Positions 1-7,177 of a stretch of DNA of 11,996 bases are shown in pieces (the stretch's first letter is position 1; each line of letters begins with the position of its first letter). A program made the translations under genes and the position numbers. This DNA is from Actinomycetes bacterium (GTDB lineage Bacteria; Actinomycetota; Actinomycetes; Actinomycetales; Cellulomonadaceae). The DNA lies in the NCBI GenBank assembly GCA_023430425.1, contig JAEZAR010000127.1, positions 1 through 11,996 of the forward strand, in the 5' to 3' direction. Below the pieces are notes generated by a model that saw nothing but the letters and a program-made list of their open reading frames with translations, had not been told where the DNA came from and did no database searches.

Positions 1-248
1 TGACGTGGACCGTGACGTTCAGCGCCGCGGGCACCTACACGCTGCGGGTGACGGACGTCAGCGGTGCCCTGCTGGGTGACGAGGTCGTCACCGTCGCGGC
101 GGCCCCCGGCGGCACCGGCACCGGCGGTGCGCTGAGCGACACGGGCTTCGAGGCCATGGAGCTCGCGCTCGGCGCAGGCGCCCTGATCCTCGCCGGCGGC
201 GCCGCCATCGCCGTCGTCCGCCGCCGCCTGGACCTGAACCCGGCCTGA
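1..248 (+). CDS. C-terminal end of a wall-anchored surface protein with LSDTG sorting signal (partial)
   Basis: The reading frame enters from the left edge (first full codon at position 3), so only about the last 81 residues are visible and the start is outside. The visible part begins with a beta-strand-rich stretch (TWTVTFSAAGTYTLRVTD) typical of the end of an Ig-like extracellular domain. A Gly/Thr/Ala linker follows, then LSDTG at 132-146, about 19 hydrophobic residues rich in Ala, Gly, Leu and Ile, and an Arg-rich tail (VVRRRLDLNPA). This is the tripartite layout of a sortase substrate: the motif is cut between Thr and Gly and the protein is joined to the cell wall. LSDTG deviates from LPXTG at the second position, and actinobacteria often use LAXTG-like variants through class E sortases. 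The adhesive or enzymatic role of the missing part cannot be told. It converges with the kinase gene, with 29 bases between their stop codons. Confidence 0.75.
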   Translation, partial: TWTVTFSAAGTYTLRVTDVSGALLGDEVVTVAAAPGGTGTGGALSDTGFEAMELALGAGALILAGGAAIAVVRRRLDLNPA

Positions 249-277
249 CCCGCGCTGCCGGCGGACGAACCGGGTCG

Positions 278-1870
278 TCAGTCCACGGGTGCGCCCGGCC
301 AGCGACGGGGCCGCGCCGGCGCGGGAGCGCCGTTGAGCAGCTCGTCGAAGGAGTCCGGGGGACCGTCGCCCGTCCGGTCGAACGCCGAGGACCGCCGGGG
401 TCCGGCCGTGTGCTCACCCTCGGTCCCAGCCTGAGCCGCCTCGACGGGGGTGATCCTCGTGGCGGCGCGCGGGGAGCCGGCGGCTCGCCGACCCCGGGGC
501 CGCCGACCCGACGGGGCCCGGCTCTCGTCCGACCCGTAGTACTGGTACGAGTACGCGTCGCCCTGCTTGCGCGCCAGGTGGTTGACGACCAGCCCGAGGG
601 TCCGGGCGCCGACGGCCTCGAGGGAACCGAGGGCCTCGGAGAGCTGCTGGCGGTGCACGCGGTCCGCAGCCGCCACGACCAGCGCGCCGTCGACCTGCCG
701 CGCCAGGATCGCCGCGTCGGTCACGGGCAGCAGCGGTGGCGTGTCGATGACGACGACGTCGTAGCGCGTCGAGAGCTCGCGGAGCACCCAGGCCATCGCC
801 GCGGAGCCGGCCATCTCGCTGGGGTTCGGAGGCACCTGGCCCGAGGGCAGGACGTGCAGGCTCCCGCCGCCCCAGGGCTGGACGACGTCCCGGAGGTCCG
901 CCCGCCCGATGAGTACCGTGGTGAGGCCGACGCTCCCCTCGACGCCCAAGTTCTCGGCGACCGACGGCCTGCGGAGGTCCGCGTCGACGAGGACGACGCG
1001 GCTGCCCGCGTCCGCGAGCGTGATCGCGAGGTTCGCAGCCACCGTGGACTTCCCCTCGCCGGGCAACGAGGACGTCACGACGATCGCGCGAAGGTGCTCG
1101 GCGACGTCGACGAACTGCAGGTTCGTCCTGAGTCGGCGGAAGGCCTCCGCCCGCGGGCTGTGCGGGTCGTCCTGGACGACCAGCGGGTTGGCCGGCGCCG
1201 CGTCGTCATGGGCGATGGTGGTCATCACGGACGCGGCCGTGAGCGCACGCACGTCGTCGACGGACCGCACGCGGGTGTCGAGGACCTCGCGCAGCACGGC
1301 GAGACCGAAGCCGAGGGCGAGGCCGAGAAGGAGTCCGAGCACCACGTTGAGCTTGAGGCTCGGTGCCGAGGGCTCGGTCGGAGCGCTGGCGGTCCGCACG
1401 GTGCTGATCTCGACGGGCGAGGGCCCGTCCTCGGGCTCCTCCAGCTCGGTGACCTGGCGCGCCAGGCTGTCTGCCGTCGCGTTGGCGATGTCGCTGGCAA
1501 CCTGGGGGTCGCGATCCGAGGCGCGGATGTTGATGAGCGAGGTGTCCAGGGGCGAGTCGGCCGTGACGGCCTCGGCGAGGGTGTCCGGCGTCGTCGGGAG
1601 GTCGAGGTGCTCGATGACCGGGGTGAGCACGATCGGGGTGGTGACCAGGTCGGTGTAGGACTTCACCTGGCGGACGGTGAAGTTGCTGCCCTGGAGCAGG
1701 TCGGCCGTCGTGCTGCCCCCACGGACGGAGACGTACACCTGCGCGTGGGCCGTGTAGGTGGGGGGGGTCAGGAGGGTCATGACCACTGCCGCGGCCGCCG
1801 CGAGCGCCGTGAGGACCGCGATCGAGAGCCAGCGCTTGCGCACGATCGCCAGGTAGTCGCGAAGCTCCAC
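278..1870 (-). CDS. Wzz/BY-kinase fusion: polysaccharide chain-length regulator and tyrosine autokinase
   Basis: A 530-residue membrane protein that should control polymer length and export by cycles of tyrosine autophosphorylation. Residue numbers are from the GTG at 1868-1870. The Wzz domain opens with RDYLAIVRKRW, has TM1 at about 15-35, an external loop, a Pro-rich stretch (163-172) and TM2 at about 174-194. The cytoplasmic BY-kinase domain has Walker A SSLPGEGKST (267-276), Walker A' VVLVDADLRRP (292-302) and Walker B VVVIDTPPL (372-380). A tyrosine cluster YSYQYY (Y440, Y442, Y444, Y445) follows. Having regulator and kinase in one chain is common in actinobacteria and proteobacteria, unlike the split CpsC/CpsD of firmicutes. 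An Arg/Pro/Ala-rich tail of about 84 residues follows the tyrosines, which is longer than usual. I chose GTG because AGAGGGG (1879-1885, read on the minus strand) lies 8 bases before it; the in-frame ATG at 1900 has no such site. The gene is divergent from the PGT gene, which fits a shared EPS locus. Confidence 0.93.
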   Translation of the reverse strand: MELRDYLAIVRKRWLSIAVLTALAAAAAVVMTLLTPPTYTAHAQVYVSVRGGSTTADLLQGSNFTVRQVKSYTDLVTTPIVLTPVIEHLDLPTTPDTLAEAVTADSPLDTSLINIRASDRDPQVASDIANATADSLARQVTELEEPEDGPSPVEISTVRTASAPTEPSAPSLKLNVVLGLLLGLALGFGLAVLREVLDTRVRSVDDVRALTAASVMTTIAHDDAAPANPLVVQDDPHSPRAEAFRRLRTNLQFVDVAEHLRAIVVTSSLPGEGKSTVAANLAITLADAGSRVVLVDADLRRPSVAENLGVEGSVGLTTVLIGRADLRDVVQPWGGGSLHVLPSGQVPPNPSEMAGSAAMAWVLRELSTRYDVVVIDTPPLLPVTDAAILARQVDGALVVAAADRVHRQQLSEALGSLEAVGARTLGLVVNHLARKQGDAYSYQYYGSDESRAPSGRRPRGRRAAGSPRAATRITPVEAAQAGTEGEHTAGPRRSSAFDRTGDGPPDSFDELLNGAPAPARPRRWPGAPVD

Positions 1871-1878
1871 CGCACCGT

Positions 1879-1885
1879 CCCCTCT
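1879..1885 (-). promoter_or_regulatory. Shine-Dalgarno site of the kinase gene
   Basis: On the minus strand this reads AGAGGGG, 8 bases before the GTG at 1870-1868. It decides the start: the in-frame ATG 30 bases further upstream (1900-1898) is preceded by GTGTGAGCG, with no purine-rich site, and would add ten Gly/Arg-rich residues before the conserved RDYLAIVRKRW opening. Confidence 0.6.
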
Positions 1886-1943
1886 GCCGCCGCCCAGCAT
1901 CGCTCACACGAGCCGCGCGCCATCGTCTCACGGGCGAACCAGG

Positions 1944-1997
1944 ACCCACGGGCGCGGTCTAGGACGTCGCGGCCCGGTGGACCCAGCGGCCGTGGGT
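1944..1997. repeat. 8-base inverted repeat in the divergent kinase/PGT promoter region
   Basis: ACCCACGG at 1944-1951 and its exact reverse complement CCGTGGGT at 1990-1997 are separated by 38 bases. The right arm ends on the first T of the candidate -10 hexamer of the PGT gene. This placement could suit a regulator that binds two half-sites or bends DNA between the two divergent genes. In DNA this rich in G and C, 8-base arms can arise by chance, so the call is tentative. The rest of 1871-2045 holds no gene. Confidence 0.3.
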
Positions 1998-2002
1998 AGT
2001 CT
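1997..2002 (+). promoter_or_regulatory. Candidate -10 hexamer for the EPS operon starting with the PGT gene
   Basis: TAGTCT matches the actinobacterial TAGNNT/TANNNT pattern of the housekeeping sigma factor. There is no good TTGACA-like -35; at a 17-base spacer the hexamer is CCGGTG (1974-1979). The same CCGGTG and a similar core, TAG.CTTG.CC.G, occur before gmd. If real, transcription would start near 2009, which argues that the GTG at 1977 is too far upstream to be the PGT start. Confidence 0.35.
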
Positions 2003-2045
2003 TGCCCGGACGCGGATGAGCACGCGAGAGGGATCGGTGGCGACC

Positions 2046-3545
2046 ATGGGTGACGCCAGGGCGACCGCACCGGTCGAGGCACCGGCCTCCGGCGGACCCG
2101 CAACGCACGGCACCACGCGCGCCGAGCCGCGCTGGTGGCACGGCTACCTGACCCGGGTCGTCGTCACGGACACGGTGGCGGTCGGCGTGGGGGTCTTCGT
2201 GGCCTACGTCGTGCGCTTCGACGCGCGGGGGGACGTCCGGGTGAGCGGCGAGCTGTCCCCGACGTACCTGCTCGTCTCGGTGCTCCTCATGTGGGCCTGG
2301 ATCTTCGCCCTGGTCGTGGGTCGGACCCAGGACCGCCGGCTGGTCGGGAGCGGTCCTGAGGAGTACCAGCGGGTCGCGACCATGACGTGGCGGGTGTTCG
2401 CGTCCGTCGCGGTCGTCGCCTACCTGCTGCGGATGGACATCGGTCGCGGCTACCTCGCGACCGCGTTCCCGCTCGGCCTCGTGCTCCTGCTCCTCGGGCG
2501 CTACTTCTGGCGCCAGCGGCTGCACCGGGCGCGCGAGCGCGGGGAGGCATGGAAGCACCTGCTCGTCGTGGGTCACCGGGGAAAGGTCGAGAGCTTCCTC
2601 GAGGAGCTCGCCCGCCGGCCCGCCTCCGGGTACCGGGCGGTGGGCGTCTGCGTGCCGCCCGGCGAGGAGGACGGTGGCCCGGTCGCGTCCCTCCCGGTCG
2701 TCGGGTCCGTGGAGGATGCCGCCGCCGTCGCACAGGACCTGCGCGTGGACACCGTCGCCGTCGTCGGGTCGGACAAGGTCTCGACCCAGACCGTGCGCCG
2801 GCTCGGGTGGGACCTCGAGGGCACCGGGGTCGACCTCGCTCTGGCCATGTCCCTGACGGACGTCGCGGGTCCACGCGTGCTCATGCAACCGGTGAGCGGG
2901 CTGCCTCTGGTGTACGTCGACGAGCCACGGTTCACCGGGCCGAGGTACCTGCTCAAGTCCGTCACGGACTGGCTGGCCGCGCTCGTCATCACCGTCCTGG
3001 TCTCACCGCTGCTGCTCGCGCTGGCCGTCGCCGTGAAGGTCACCAGCCCGGGCCCGGTCCTCTTCCGTCAGGAGCGCGTCGGTGTGCGCGGCAGAACCTT
3101 CGAGATGCTCAAGTTCCGCAGCATGGTCGTCGATGCTCACGAGCGGCTCGCTCAGGTGCTGGCCGCCGAGGGCGTGGCGGAGGTCGGGCCGTTCTACAAG
3201 CCGAGGAACGATCCTCGCCTGACGCGCATCGGCGGGGTGCTGCGCAGGTTCTCGCTCGACGAGCTGCCCCAGCTCTTCAACGTCCTCCGGGGCGAGATGT
3301 CCCTCGTCGGGCCGCGGCCCCAGATCGACGCGGAGGTCGCGCAGTACGACAGGCAGGCCGGGCGCAGGCTCCTGGTGAAGCCCGGGATGACGGGCTTGTG
3401 GCAGGTGTCCGGCCGGAACGACCTGCGACCGGAGGAAGGGATCCGTCTGGACGTGTACTACGTCGAGAACTGGAGCGTCTTCGGTGACGTGATCATCGTG
3501 GCGCGGACGCTGCGCGTCCTGCTCGGCGGCCAGGGGGCGTACTAG
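2046..3545 (+). CDS. Polyprenyl-phosphate glycosylphosphotransferase (initiating sugar transferase, WbaP-like)
   Basis: This starts the repeat unit by moving a hexose-1-phosphate from a nucleotide sugar to undecaprenyl phosphate at the inner membrane face. The 499 residues have the long polyprenol-PGT layout: an N-terminal helical bundle with TM segments at about 38-57, 73-92, 114-128 and 136-151, and a Rossmann-like CoA-binding_3 region at about 168-275 (HLLVVGHRGK). A further hydrophobic segment at about 306-330 leads into the catalytic domain. There, FRQERVG (339-345), EMLKFRSM (353-360), the catalytic Asp-Glu pair in FSLDELPQL (D405, E406), SLVGPRPQ (419-426) and KPGMTGLWQVSGR (445-457) are all intact. 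The sugar (Glc or Gal) cannot be told. The start is uncertain. ATG 2046 follows GAGAGGGA (2026-2033) at 12 bases; ATG 2016 and GTGs at 1977 and 2037 are in frame. It heads the + strand EPS operon. Confidence 0.94.
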   Translation: MGDARATAPVEAPASGGPATHGTTRAEPRWWHGYLTRVVVTDTVAVGVGVFVAYVVRFDARGDVRVSGELSPTYLLVSVLLMWAWIFALVVGRTQDRRLVGSGPEEYQRVATMTWRVFASVAVVAYLLRMDIGRGYLATAFPLGLVLLLLGRYFWRQRLHRARERGEAWKHLLVVGHRGKVESFLEELARRPASGYRAVGVCVPPGEEDGGPVASLPVVGSVEDAAAVAQDLRVDTVAVVGSDKVSTQTVRRLGWDLEGTGVDLALAMSLTDVAGPRVLMQPVSGLPLVYVDEPRFTGPRYLLKSVTDWLAALVITVLVSPLLLALAVAVKVTSPGPVLFRQERVGVRGRTFEMLKFRSMVVDAHERLAQVLAAEGVAEVGPFYKPRNDPRLTRIGGVLRRFSLDELPQLFNVLRGEMSLVGPRPQIDAEVAQYDRQAGRRLLVKPGMTGLWQVSGRNDLRPEEGIRLDVYYVENWSVFGDVIIVARTLRVLLGGQGAY

Positions 3546-3547
3546 GC

Positions 3548-4615
3548 ATGGCACCGCACCTGCGTGCAGGCCCGTCAGGACGCCACGGTGCGGCCTCGCA
3601 CGTGCTCCTCGTCTCACCCGCGTTCTTCGGCTACGAGCGGTCCATCGAGGAGGAGTTCCGCGCCGCCGGCGCCGAGGTCACGTACGTCGACGAGCGGTTC
3701 TCGAACCACTGGACGGCCCGGGCGCTCGTGCGCCTGGCACCCGCGGTGGCCCGGCCGCTCACCCACCGGCACTTCCGTCGGGCCCTCGCCCGGCTCGGGG
3801 ACCGTAGGGTCGACCTCGTCCTCATCATCAAGGGCGAGACCGTGCCCGAGTGGTTCCTCCGAGAGGTGATCCGGCGCAACCCGGCGGTCCGGACCGCGTA
3901 CTACTCGTTCGACGCGAAGCCTGCGAAGGACAACGCCGACCGCCTCATCCCGCTGTGCGACGCTGCCTTCTCCTTCGACCGGGCCGACGTCGCAGCCGAT
4001 CGGCGGCTCCAGTACAAGCCGCTGTTCGTCTCCCGCGCCTACACCCCGGGGGCGCACCACCGGGACCGCGGCGTCGCGATGGCCCACGTCGGCACGGTGA
4101 ACCCGGAGCGCTACGCCCTCGTGACGGCGGTCGCGGCGGCGGTCGGGCCCGCGACGGTGCACCTGTACGCACCCGCACGCACGTACGTCACGCTCCGGCG
4201 TGTCGTCGATCCGCGCTTCCGGCGTATCGACCCGCGAGGCGTCAGCACGCGCAAGCTGGCGCCGGAGGAGGTGGCGGCTCGATTCCGTGAGGCGCGCGTG
4301 GTCGTCGACGTGCAGCAGTCGGGCCAGTCGGGGCTGACGATGCGGACGTTCGAGGCGCTCGCCAGCGGAGCTGCGCTCCTGACGACGAATCCCTCGGTCG
4401 CGGAGGAGGAGTTCTTCGACCCCTCACGGATCGCGATCGTCAGGCCGGACGACAGGCGAGCAGCGGTCGAGGCGGTGGCCAGGCTCGCGGCAGGGCACCT
4501 CGATGGCTCGCCTCCGCCCGGCTTCGAGGCGTACTCCCTGAGCCGGTGGGTCGCCGACTTCCTTGCCCTGCTCGACAGTCGGACCGAACGATCCCTCGGG
4601 AGGGGTGCCTCGTGA
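3548..4615 (+). CDS. CgeB-like glycosyltransferase (GT-B fold)
   Basis: A soluble, probably membrane-associated glycosyltransferase of 355 residues that should add one sugar to the lipid-linked repeat unit. The N-terminal half resembles the CgeB/YkvP group: LLVSPAFFGYERSIEEEF (20-37), GAEVTYVDERF (41-51), then VDLVLIIKGETVPEW (88-102) and TAYYSFDAKP (116-125). The C-terminal nucleotide-sugar half has HVGTVNPERY (180-189) and the family signature GLTMRTFEALASGAALLTTN (262-281), with the glutamate (E269) expected to contact the donor. The donor and acceptor are unknown. The ATG lies 2 bases after the PGT stop with AGGGGG at about 3532-3537, and the stop overlaps the next GTG, so it is translated inside the operon. 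Family assignment rests on remembered motifs. Confidence 0.82.
   Translation: MAPHLRAGPSGRHGAASHVLLVSPAFFGYERSIEEEFRAAGAEVTYVDERFSNHWTARALVRLAPAVARPLTHRHFRRALARLGDRRVDLVLIIKGETVPEWFLREVIRRNPAVRTAYYSFDAKPAKDNADRLIPLCDAAFSFDRADVAADRRLQYKPLFVSRAYTPGAHHRDRGVAMAHVGTVNPERYALVTAVAAAVGPATVHLYAPARTYVTLRRVVDPRFRRIDPRGVSTRKLAPEEVAARFREARVVVDVQQSGQSGLTMRTFEALASGAALLTTNPSVAEEEFFDPSRIAIVRPDDRRAAVEAVARLAAGHLDGSPPPGFEAYSLSRWVADFLALLDSRTERSLGRGAS
4598..4605 (+). promoter_or_regulatory. Shine-Dalgarno site deciding the start of the GT4-like gene
   Basis: GGGAGGGG lies 6 bases before the GTG at 4612, inside the end of the upstream gene. It supports the GTG over the in-frame ATG at 4546, which would add 22 residues (beginning MGRRLPCPARQ) encoded entirely within the preceding coding sequence. 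Confidence 0.6.
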
Positions 4616-5724
4616 GGCTCGTGCTCGACGTGCTGGGAGCCCCGAGGGACTCCGGCGGGATGCGGCTCTTCGCCGAGGAGATCGTCAGGTCCTGGCTCGA
4701 GGAGTTCGAGGACGACGAGCTCGTCGTGATCGGAGGCTCGTGGATCAGGCGAGTGCTCGGCGACCTCCCACGACTCCGGACCTGGGTCGTCCCGGGAGAG
4801 GGGATCGTGGGTCGGGCGCTGGGTCAGCAGGTGGCACCCGCCGTCGGCTACTGGGTCACCCGCGCCGACGCCGTCCTCTCGGTGAGCCCCATCGTGTCGT
4901 CACTCGTCCCGCGAGCCGTCCGGTACTGCGTCGTGCACGACTGGCGACACCTGAAGAACCCGGGCGAGTTCGGGGGCGCGCAGCGGGCGTACCGCCGTCT
5001 GTGGCGCGCGTCGGTGCGGCGCGCGGCGGGCGTGGGCGTGATCTCACCCAAGACCCTGGAGGAGACGTCGGCGGTGGAGCCGAGGGCGCGGGTGGCGCTC
5101 ACCGAGAACGGTCACGACCACCCGCGCCGGTGGGACGTCGACGTGCGGCGCGAGGACCCGGGACATCGGCTCGTGACGTTCGGTCACCACGTCAACAAGC
5201 GGCCGGAGCTCGTGGTCCGCGCCGTGGCCGGCCTCGGAACGGTCGAGGGTTGGTCGCTGACGGTCCTCGGGGCACGAGGGACCGAGGCGGAGCGCCTGCG
5301 CGAGCTGGCGGTGTCGCTGGGCGTGGCGGAGCAGGTCCGGCTCCCGGGCTTCGTCTCGACGACGGAGTACCGGGCCTTGGTCTCGACCTGCGACGTCGTC
5401 GTCATGGCCTCCACGGACGAGGGCTTCGGTCTACCCGTCGTCGAGGCCAAGTACTTCGGCATCCCGGTCGTGGCGACGTCGGACAGCGGGCTCGGCCACG
5501 TCCACGGGGCGACGGTCGAGCTGGCGCCGGCGACGCCCGAAGGGATCCGTGAAGCGCTCGAGCGCGTTCTCCGCGACGGAGGAGCCAGCCGACCGGGTCG
5601 TGCGGACGTCCGTTCCTGGCGCCAGACGTGTGCGGACCTTCGCGGCATGATCGCCGCTCGCCCCCCGACGTCCGGTGCGCCGGACGCGACCGGGGGACGC
5701 TCCTCGCGCCCGGCGGTGTCCTGA
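4612..5724 (+). CDS. GT4-like glycosyltransferase (GT-B fold)
   Basis: A 370-residue retaining-type glycosyltransferase for one linkage of the repeat unit. The N-terminal acceptor domain starts RLVLDVLGAPRDSGGMRLFA, where the Gly-rich turn after the first beta strand is typical. VISPKTLEET (143-152) and ENGHDHPRRW (165-174) match the linker region of this family, where a serine-rich strand and an EN/PNG motif precede the donor domain. The donor domain starts LVTFGHHVNKRPELVVRA (187-204), then LPGFVSTTEYRALV (244-257) and the EX7E motif in DEGFGLPVVEAKYFGIPVV (E270 and E278). The architecture suits mannosyl, rhamnosyl or similar transferases, but the sugar is not readable. GTG at 4612 overlaps the previous stop as GTGA, which implies translational coupling. 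The last 25 residues are Gly/Ser/Pro-rich and probably disordered. Confidence 0.9.
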   Translation: MRLVLDVLGAPRDSGGMRLFAEEIVRSWLEEFEDDELVVIGGSWIRRVLGDLPRLRTWVVPGEGIVGRALGQQVAPAVGYWVTRADAVLSVSPIVSSLVPRAVRYCVVHDWRHLKNPGEFGGAQRAYRRLWRASVRRAAGVGVISPKTLEETSAVEPRARVALTENGHDHPRRWDVDVRREDPGHRLVTFGHHVNKRPELVVRAVAGLGTVEGWSLTVLGARGTEAERLRELAVSLGVAEQVRLPGFVSTTEYRALVSTCDVVVMASTDEGFGLPVVEAKYFGIPVVATSDSGLGHVHGATVELAPATPEGIREALERVLRDGGASRPGRADVRSWRQTCADLRGMIAARPPTSGAPDATGGRSSRPAVS

Positions 5725-7149
5725 GTGCCTCGCGGATCGCAGCCGGCTCGTTCCTCGGTGACGGGGCGCGCGCGACCCTCCCCCTCGCGGCGGGGGCGGG
5801 TCGGTGAGATGAGGCGCGCCGCCGGTCCGTCGCCGGGGACGCCGCCCGGCGTGCCGGAGGTCCGACCGGTTCCCGTCACCATGCACTGGATCTGCTCGCC
5901 GGCCGGCCTCCTCTCGGTCGTCGCACTGCCGGCTGTGGCGTGGACCCTTCTGCTCCCCCCCGAGTCGTTCCCGGAGCTCTTCGGGCAACCGGCCTTCCTG
6001 GACGGCGAGCTCCGTCGGGCGGCGCTCGTCAACGTCGCCGTGCTCCTCGTCGCCTGCGCGGTGGGTGCTCCGCATCGCCTCGGGCGCGGGACGACCATCG
6101 AGCTGGACGGCCCACGGGCCAGGTGGCTCGACCAGGCCGTGCGCTCGCTCGCCTTCGTGACGTTCGCCGCCTACGCGATCTGGCTCGTGCTGGCGGTCGT
6201 GCGGGGGCTCCGTCTCTCCGCCGTGACCGCGCTCATCTCCGGCACCAGCGGATCGATGTACGTCCTCCGCCACGAGTACCTCCAGACCGTCGGTGGCGTC
6301 ACGACGTGGATGCAGCTGGGGGCGGTCGTCGTACCGCTCGCCGTCCTGAGGGCGCGTGCCGGGATACGCCGTGCGCGCACCGTGGTCGTCCCTTTGGTGC
6401 TCCTGGCGCTTCTCCGGGCCGTGCTGAACAGCGAGCGGCTCGCCTTGATCGAGGTCGTCGGGAGCGGCCTCCTGGCGTATCTCGTCCTCCGACCGGAGCC
6501 GCCCCGCGTCCTCAGGGGAGCCCTGGGCAGTGCCCGGACGATCGTCGGCGCCTGGGTCGCCCTGTTCCTCCTGTTCGGGTTCTTCGAGTTCTTCCGTTCC
6601 TGGGCGACGGTCCGAGGCTCGTACCAGGGCTCCTTCTGGGCGTACAGCCAGAACCTGCTGCTGGGCTACTACGCGACGGCGCTGAACAACGCCGGCTTCG
6701 ACCACTACCTCCTGGGGGCGTCGAGGCTCCCCTCGGCCCTCTTCGAGGGCGACGTCTACAGCGCCGTCTTCGGACCCTCCCCGATCGCGGGAGCCGCGAA
6801 GGTCTACGGCCTGGAGATCTACACGAACCGGTCGGGTGTGCTCACGCCGTACGTCGCGCTCGGTGCGATCGGCGGGGCGCTGCTCCTGGTGGTGGTCGGC
6901 ATCGGCATGAACGCCCTGGCCCGTCGTGTTGCGCGTGGTGGGGTCGTGGCCCTTGCGGTCTACTGTGCCTCCTCCGTCGGGCTCCTGGAGATCGCCCGCA
7001 TCTTCTACTACGGGTCGTCACGGTTCCTGCCGGTCGTCGCGGCTGCACTCGTGCTGTCGACGTGGTTCCGGATCGTGGAGAGCAGACCTCGATCCGACCG
7101 GTCGGACCCGGTCGTGGCCGCCGCGCGAGCGGGAGGGCCGGCGACCTGA
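5725..7149 (+). CDS. Wzy-like repeat-unit polymerase (multi-pass membrane protein)
   Basis: A 474-residue polytopic protein, probably the polymerase that joins lipid-linked repeat units on the outer face of the membrane. Hydrophobic segments lie at about 56-77, 98-114, 140-160, 196-210, 218-232, 240-256, 272-290, 372-394, 405-424 and 433-448. A long polar region between about 290 and 370 includes GSYQGSFWAYSQN and EIYTNRSGVLTPY. Ten or so TMs with one large external loop and scattered arginines is the Wzy/O-antigen polymerase layout; sequence identity in this family is low, so the call rests on topology and context. The start is uncertain. GTG 5725 abuts the previous stop and gives about 50 Arg/Pro-rich residues before TM1; ATG 5809 and ATG 5881 are in-frame alternatives, none with a good Shine-Dalgarno site. 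A run of seven C lies at 5955-5961. Confidence 0.82.
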   Translation: MPRGSQPARSSVTGRARPSPSRRGRVGEMRRAAGPSPGTPPGVPEVRPVPVTMHWICSPAGLLSVVALPAVAWTLLLPPESFPELFGQPAFLDGELRRAALVNVAVLLVACAVGAPHRLGRGTTIELDGPRARWLDQAVRSLAFVTFAAYAIWLVLAVVRGLRLSAVTALISGTSGSMYVLRHEYLQTVGGVTTWMQLGAVVVPLAVLRARAGIRRARTVVVPLVLLALLRAVLNSERLALIEVVGSGLLAYLVLRPEPPRVLRGALGSARTIVGAWVALFLLFGFFEFFRSWATVRGSYQGSFWAYSQNLLLGYYATALNNAGFDHYLLGASRLPSALFEGDVYSAVFGPSPIAGAAKVYGLEIYTNRSGVLTPYVALGAIGGALLLVVVGIGMNALARRVARGGVVALAVYCASSVGLLEIARIFYYGSSRFLPVVAAALVLSTWFRIVESRPRSDRSDPVVAAARAGGPAT

Positions 7150-7160
7150 CGGGCGATCGA

Positions 7161-7175
7161 GGACCCTCGGGGTCC
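7161..7175 (+). other. Short perfect hairpin between the polymerase and GT genes
   Basis: GGACCC, a TCG loop and GGGTCC form a 6-base-pair GC-only stem 11 bases after the polymerase stop. No T-run follows, so it is not a classical intrinsic terminator. It may act in mRNA processing or stability, or slow reading between the polymerase gene and the next glycosyltransferase. Chance is possible at this base composition. Confidence 0.4.
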
Positions 7176-7177
7176 AG

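Noticed and set aside
264..279. GACGA/TCGTC repeat between the first gene and the kinase stop, as a bidirectional terminator
   Set aside because: Only 5-base arms with a 6-base loop, no T-run on either strand, and it overlaps the kinase stop codon.
410..1999. 529-codon open frame on the + strand over the kinase gene
   Set aside because: It is antisense to a gene with intact Wzz and BY-kinase motifs. Its translation is Arg/Gly/Asp-rich with no domain or hydrophobic pattern. Long antisense frames are expected at this GC content.
2387..3487. 366-codon + strand frame inside the PGT gene
   Set aside because: A shifted-frame shadow of the transferase; Arg/Gly/Ala-rich with none of the motifs that the true frame shows intact.
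5431..6705. 424-codon minus-strand open frame
   Set aside because: It covers the ends of two well-supported + strand genes; its translation is rich in Arg, Glu, Gly and Asp without any recognisable fold.
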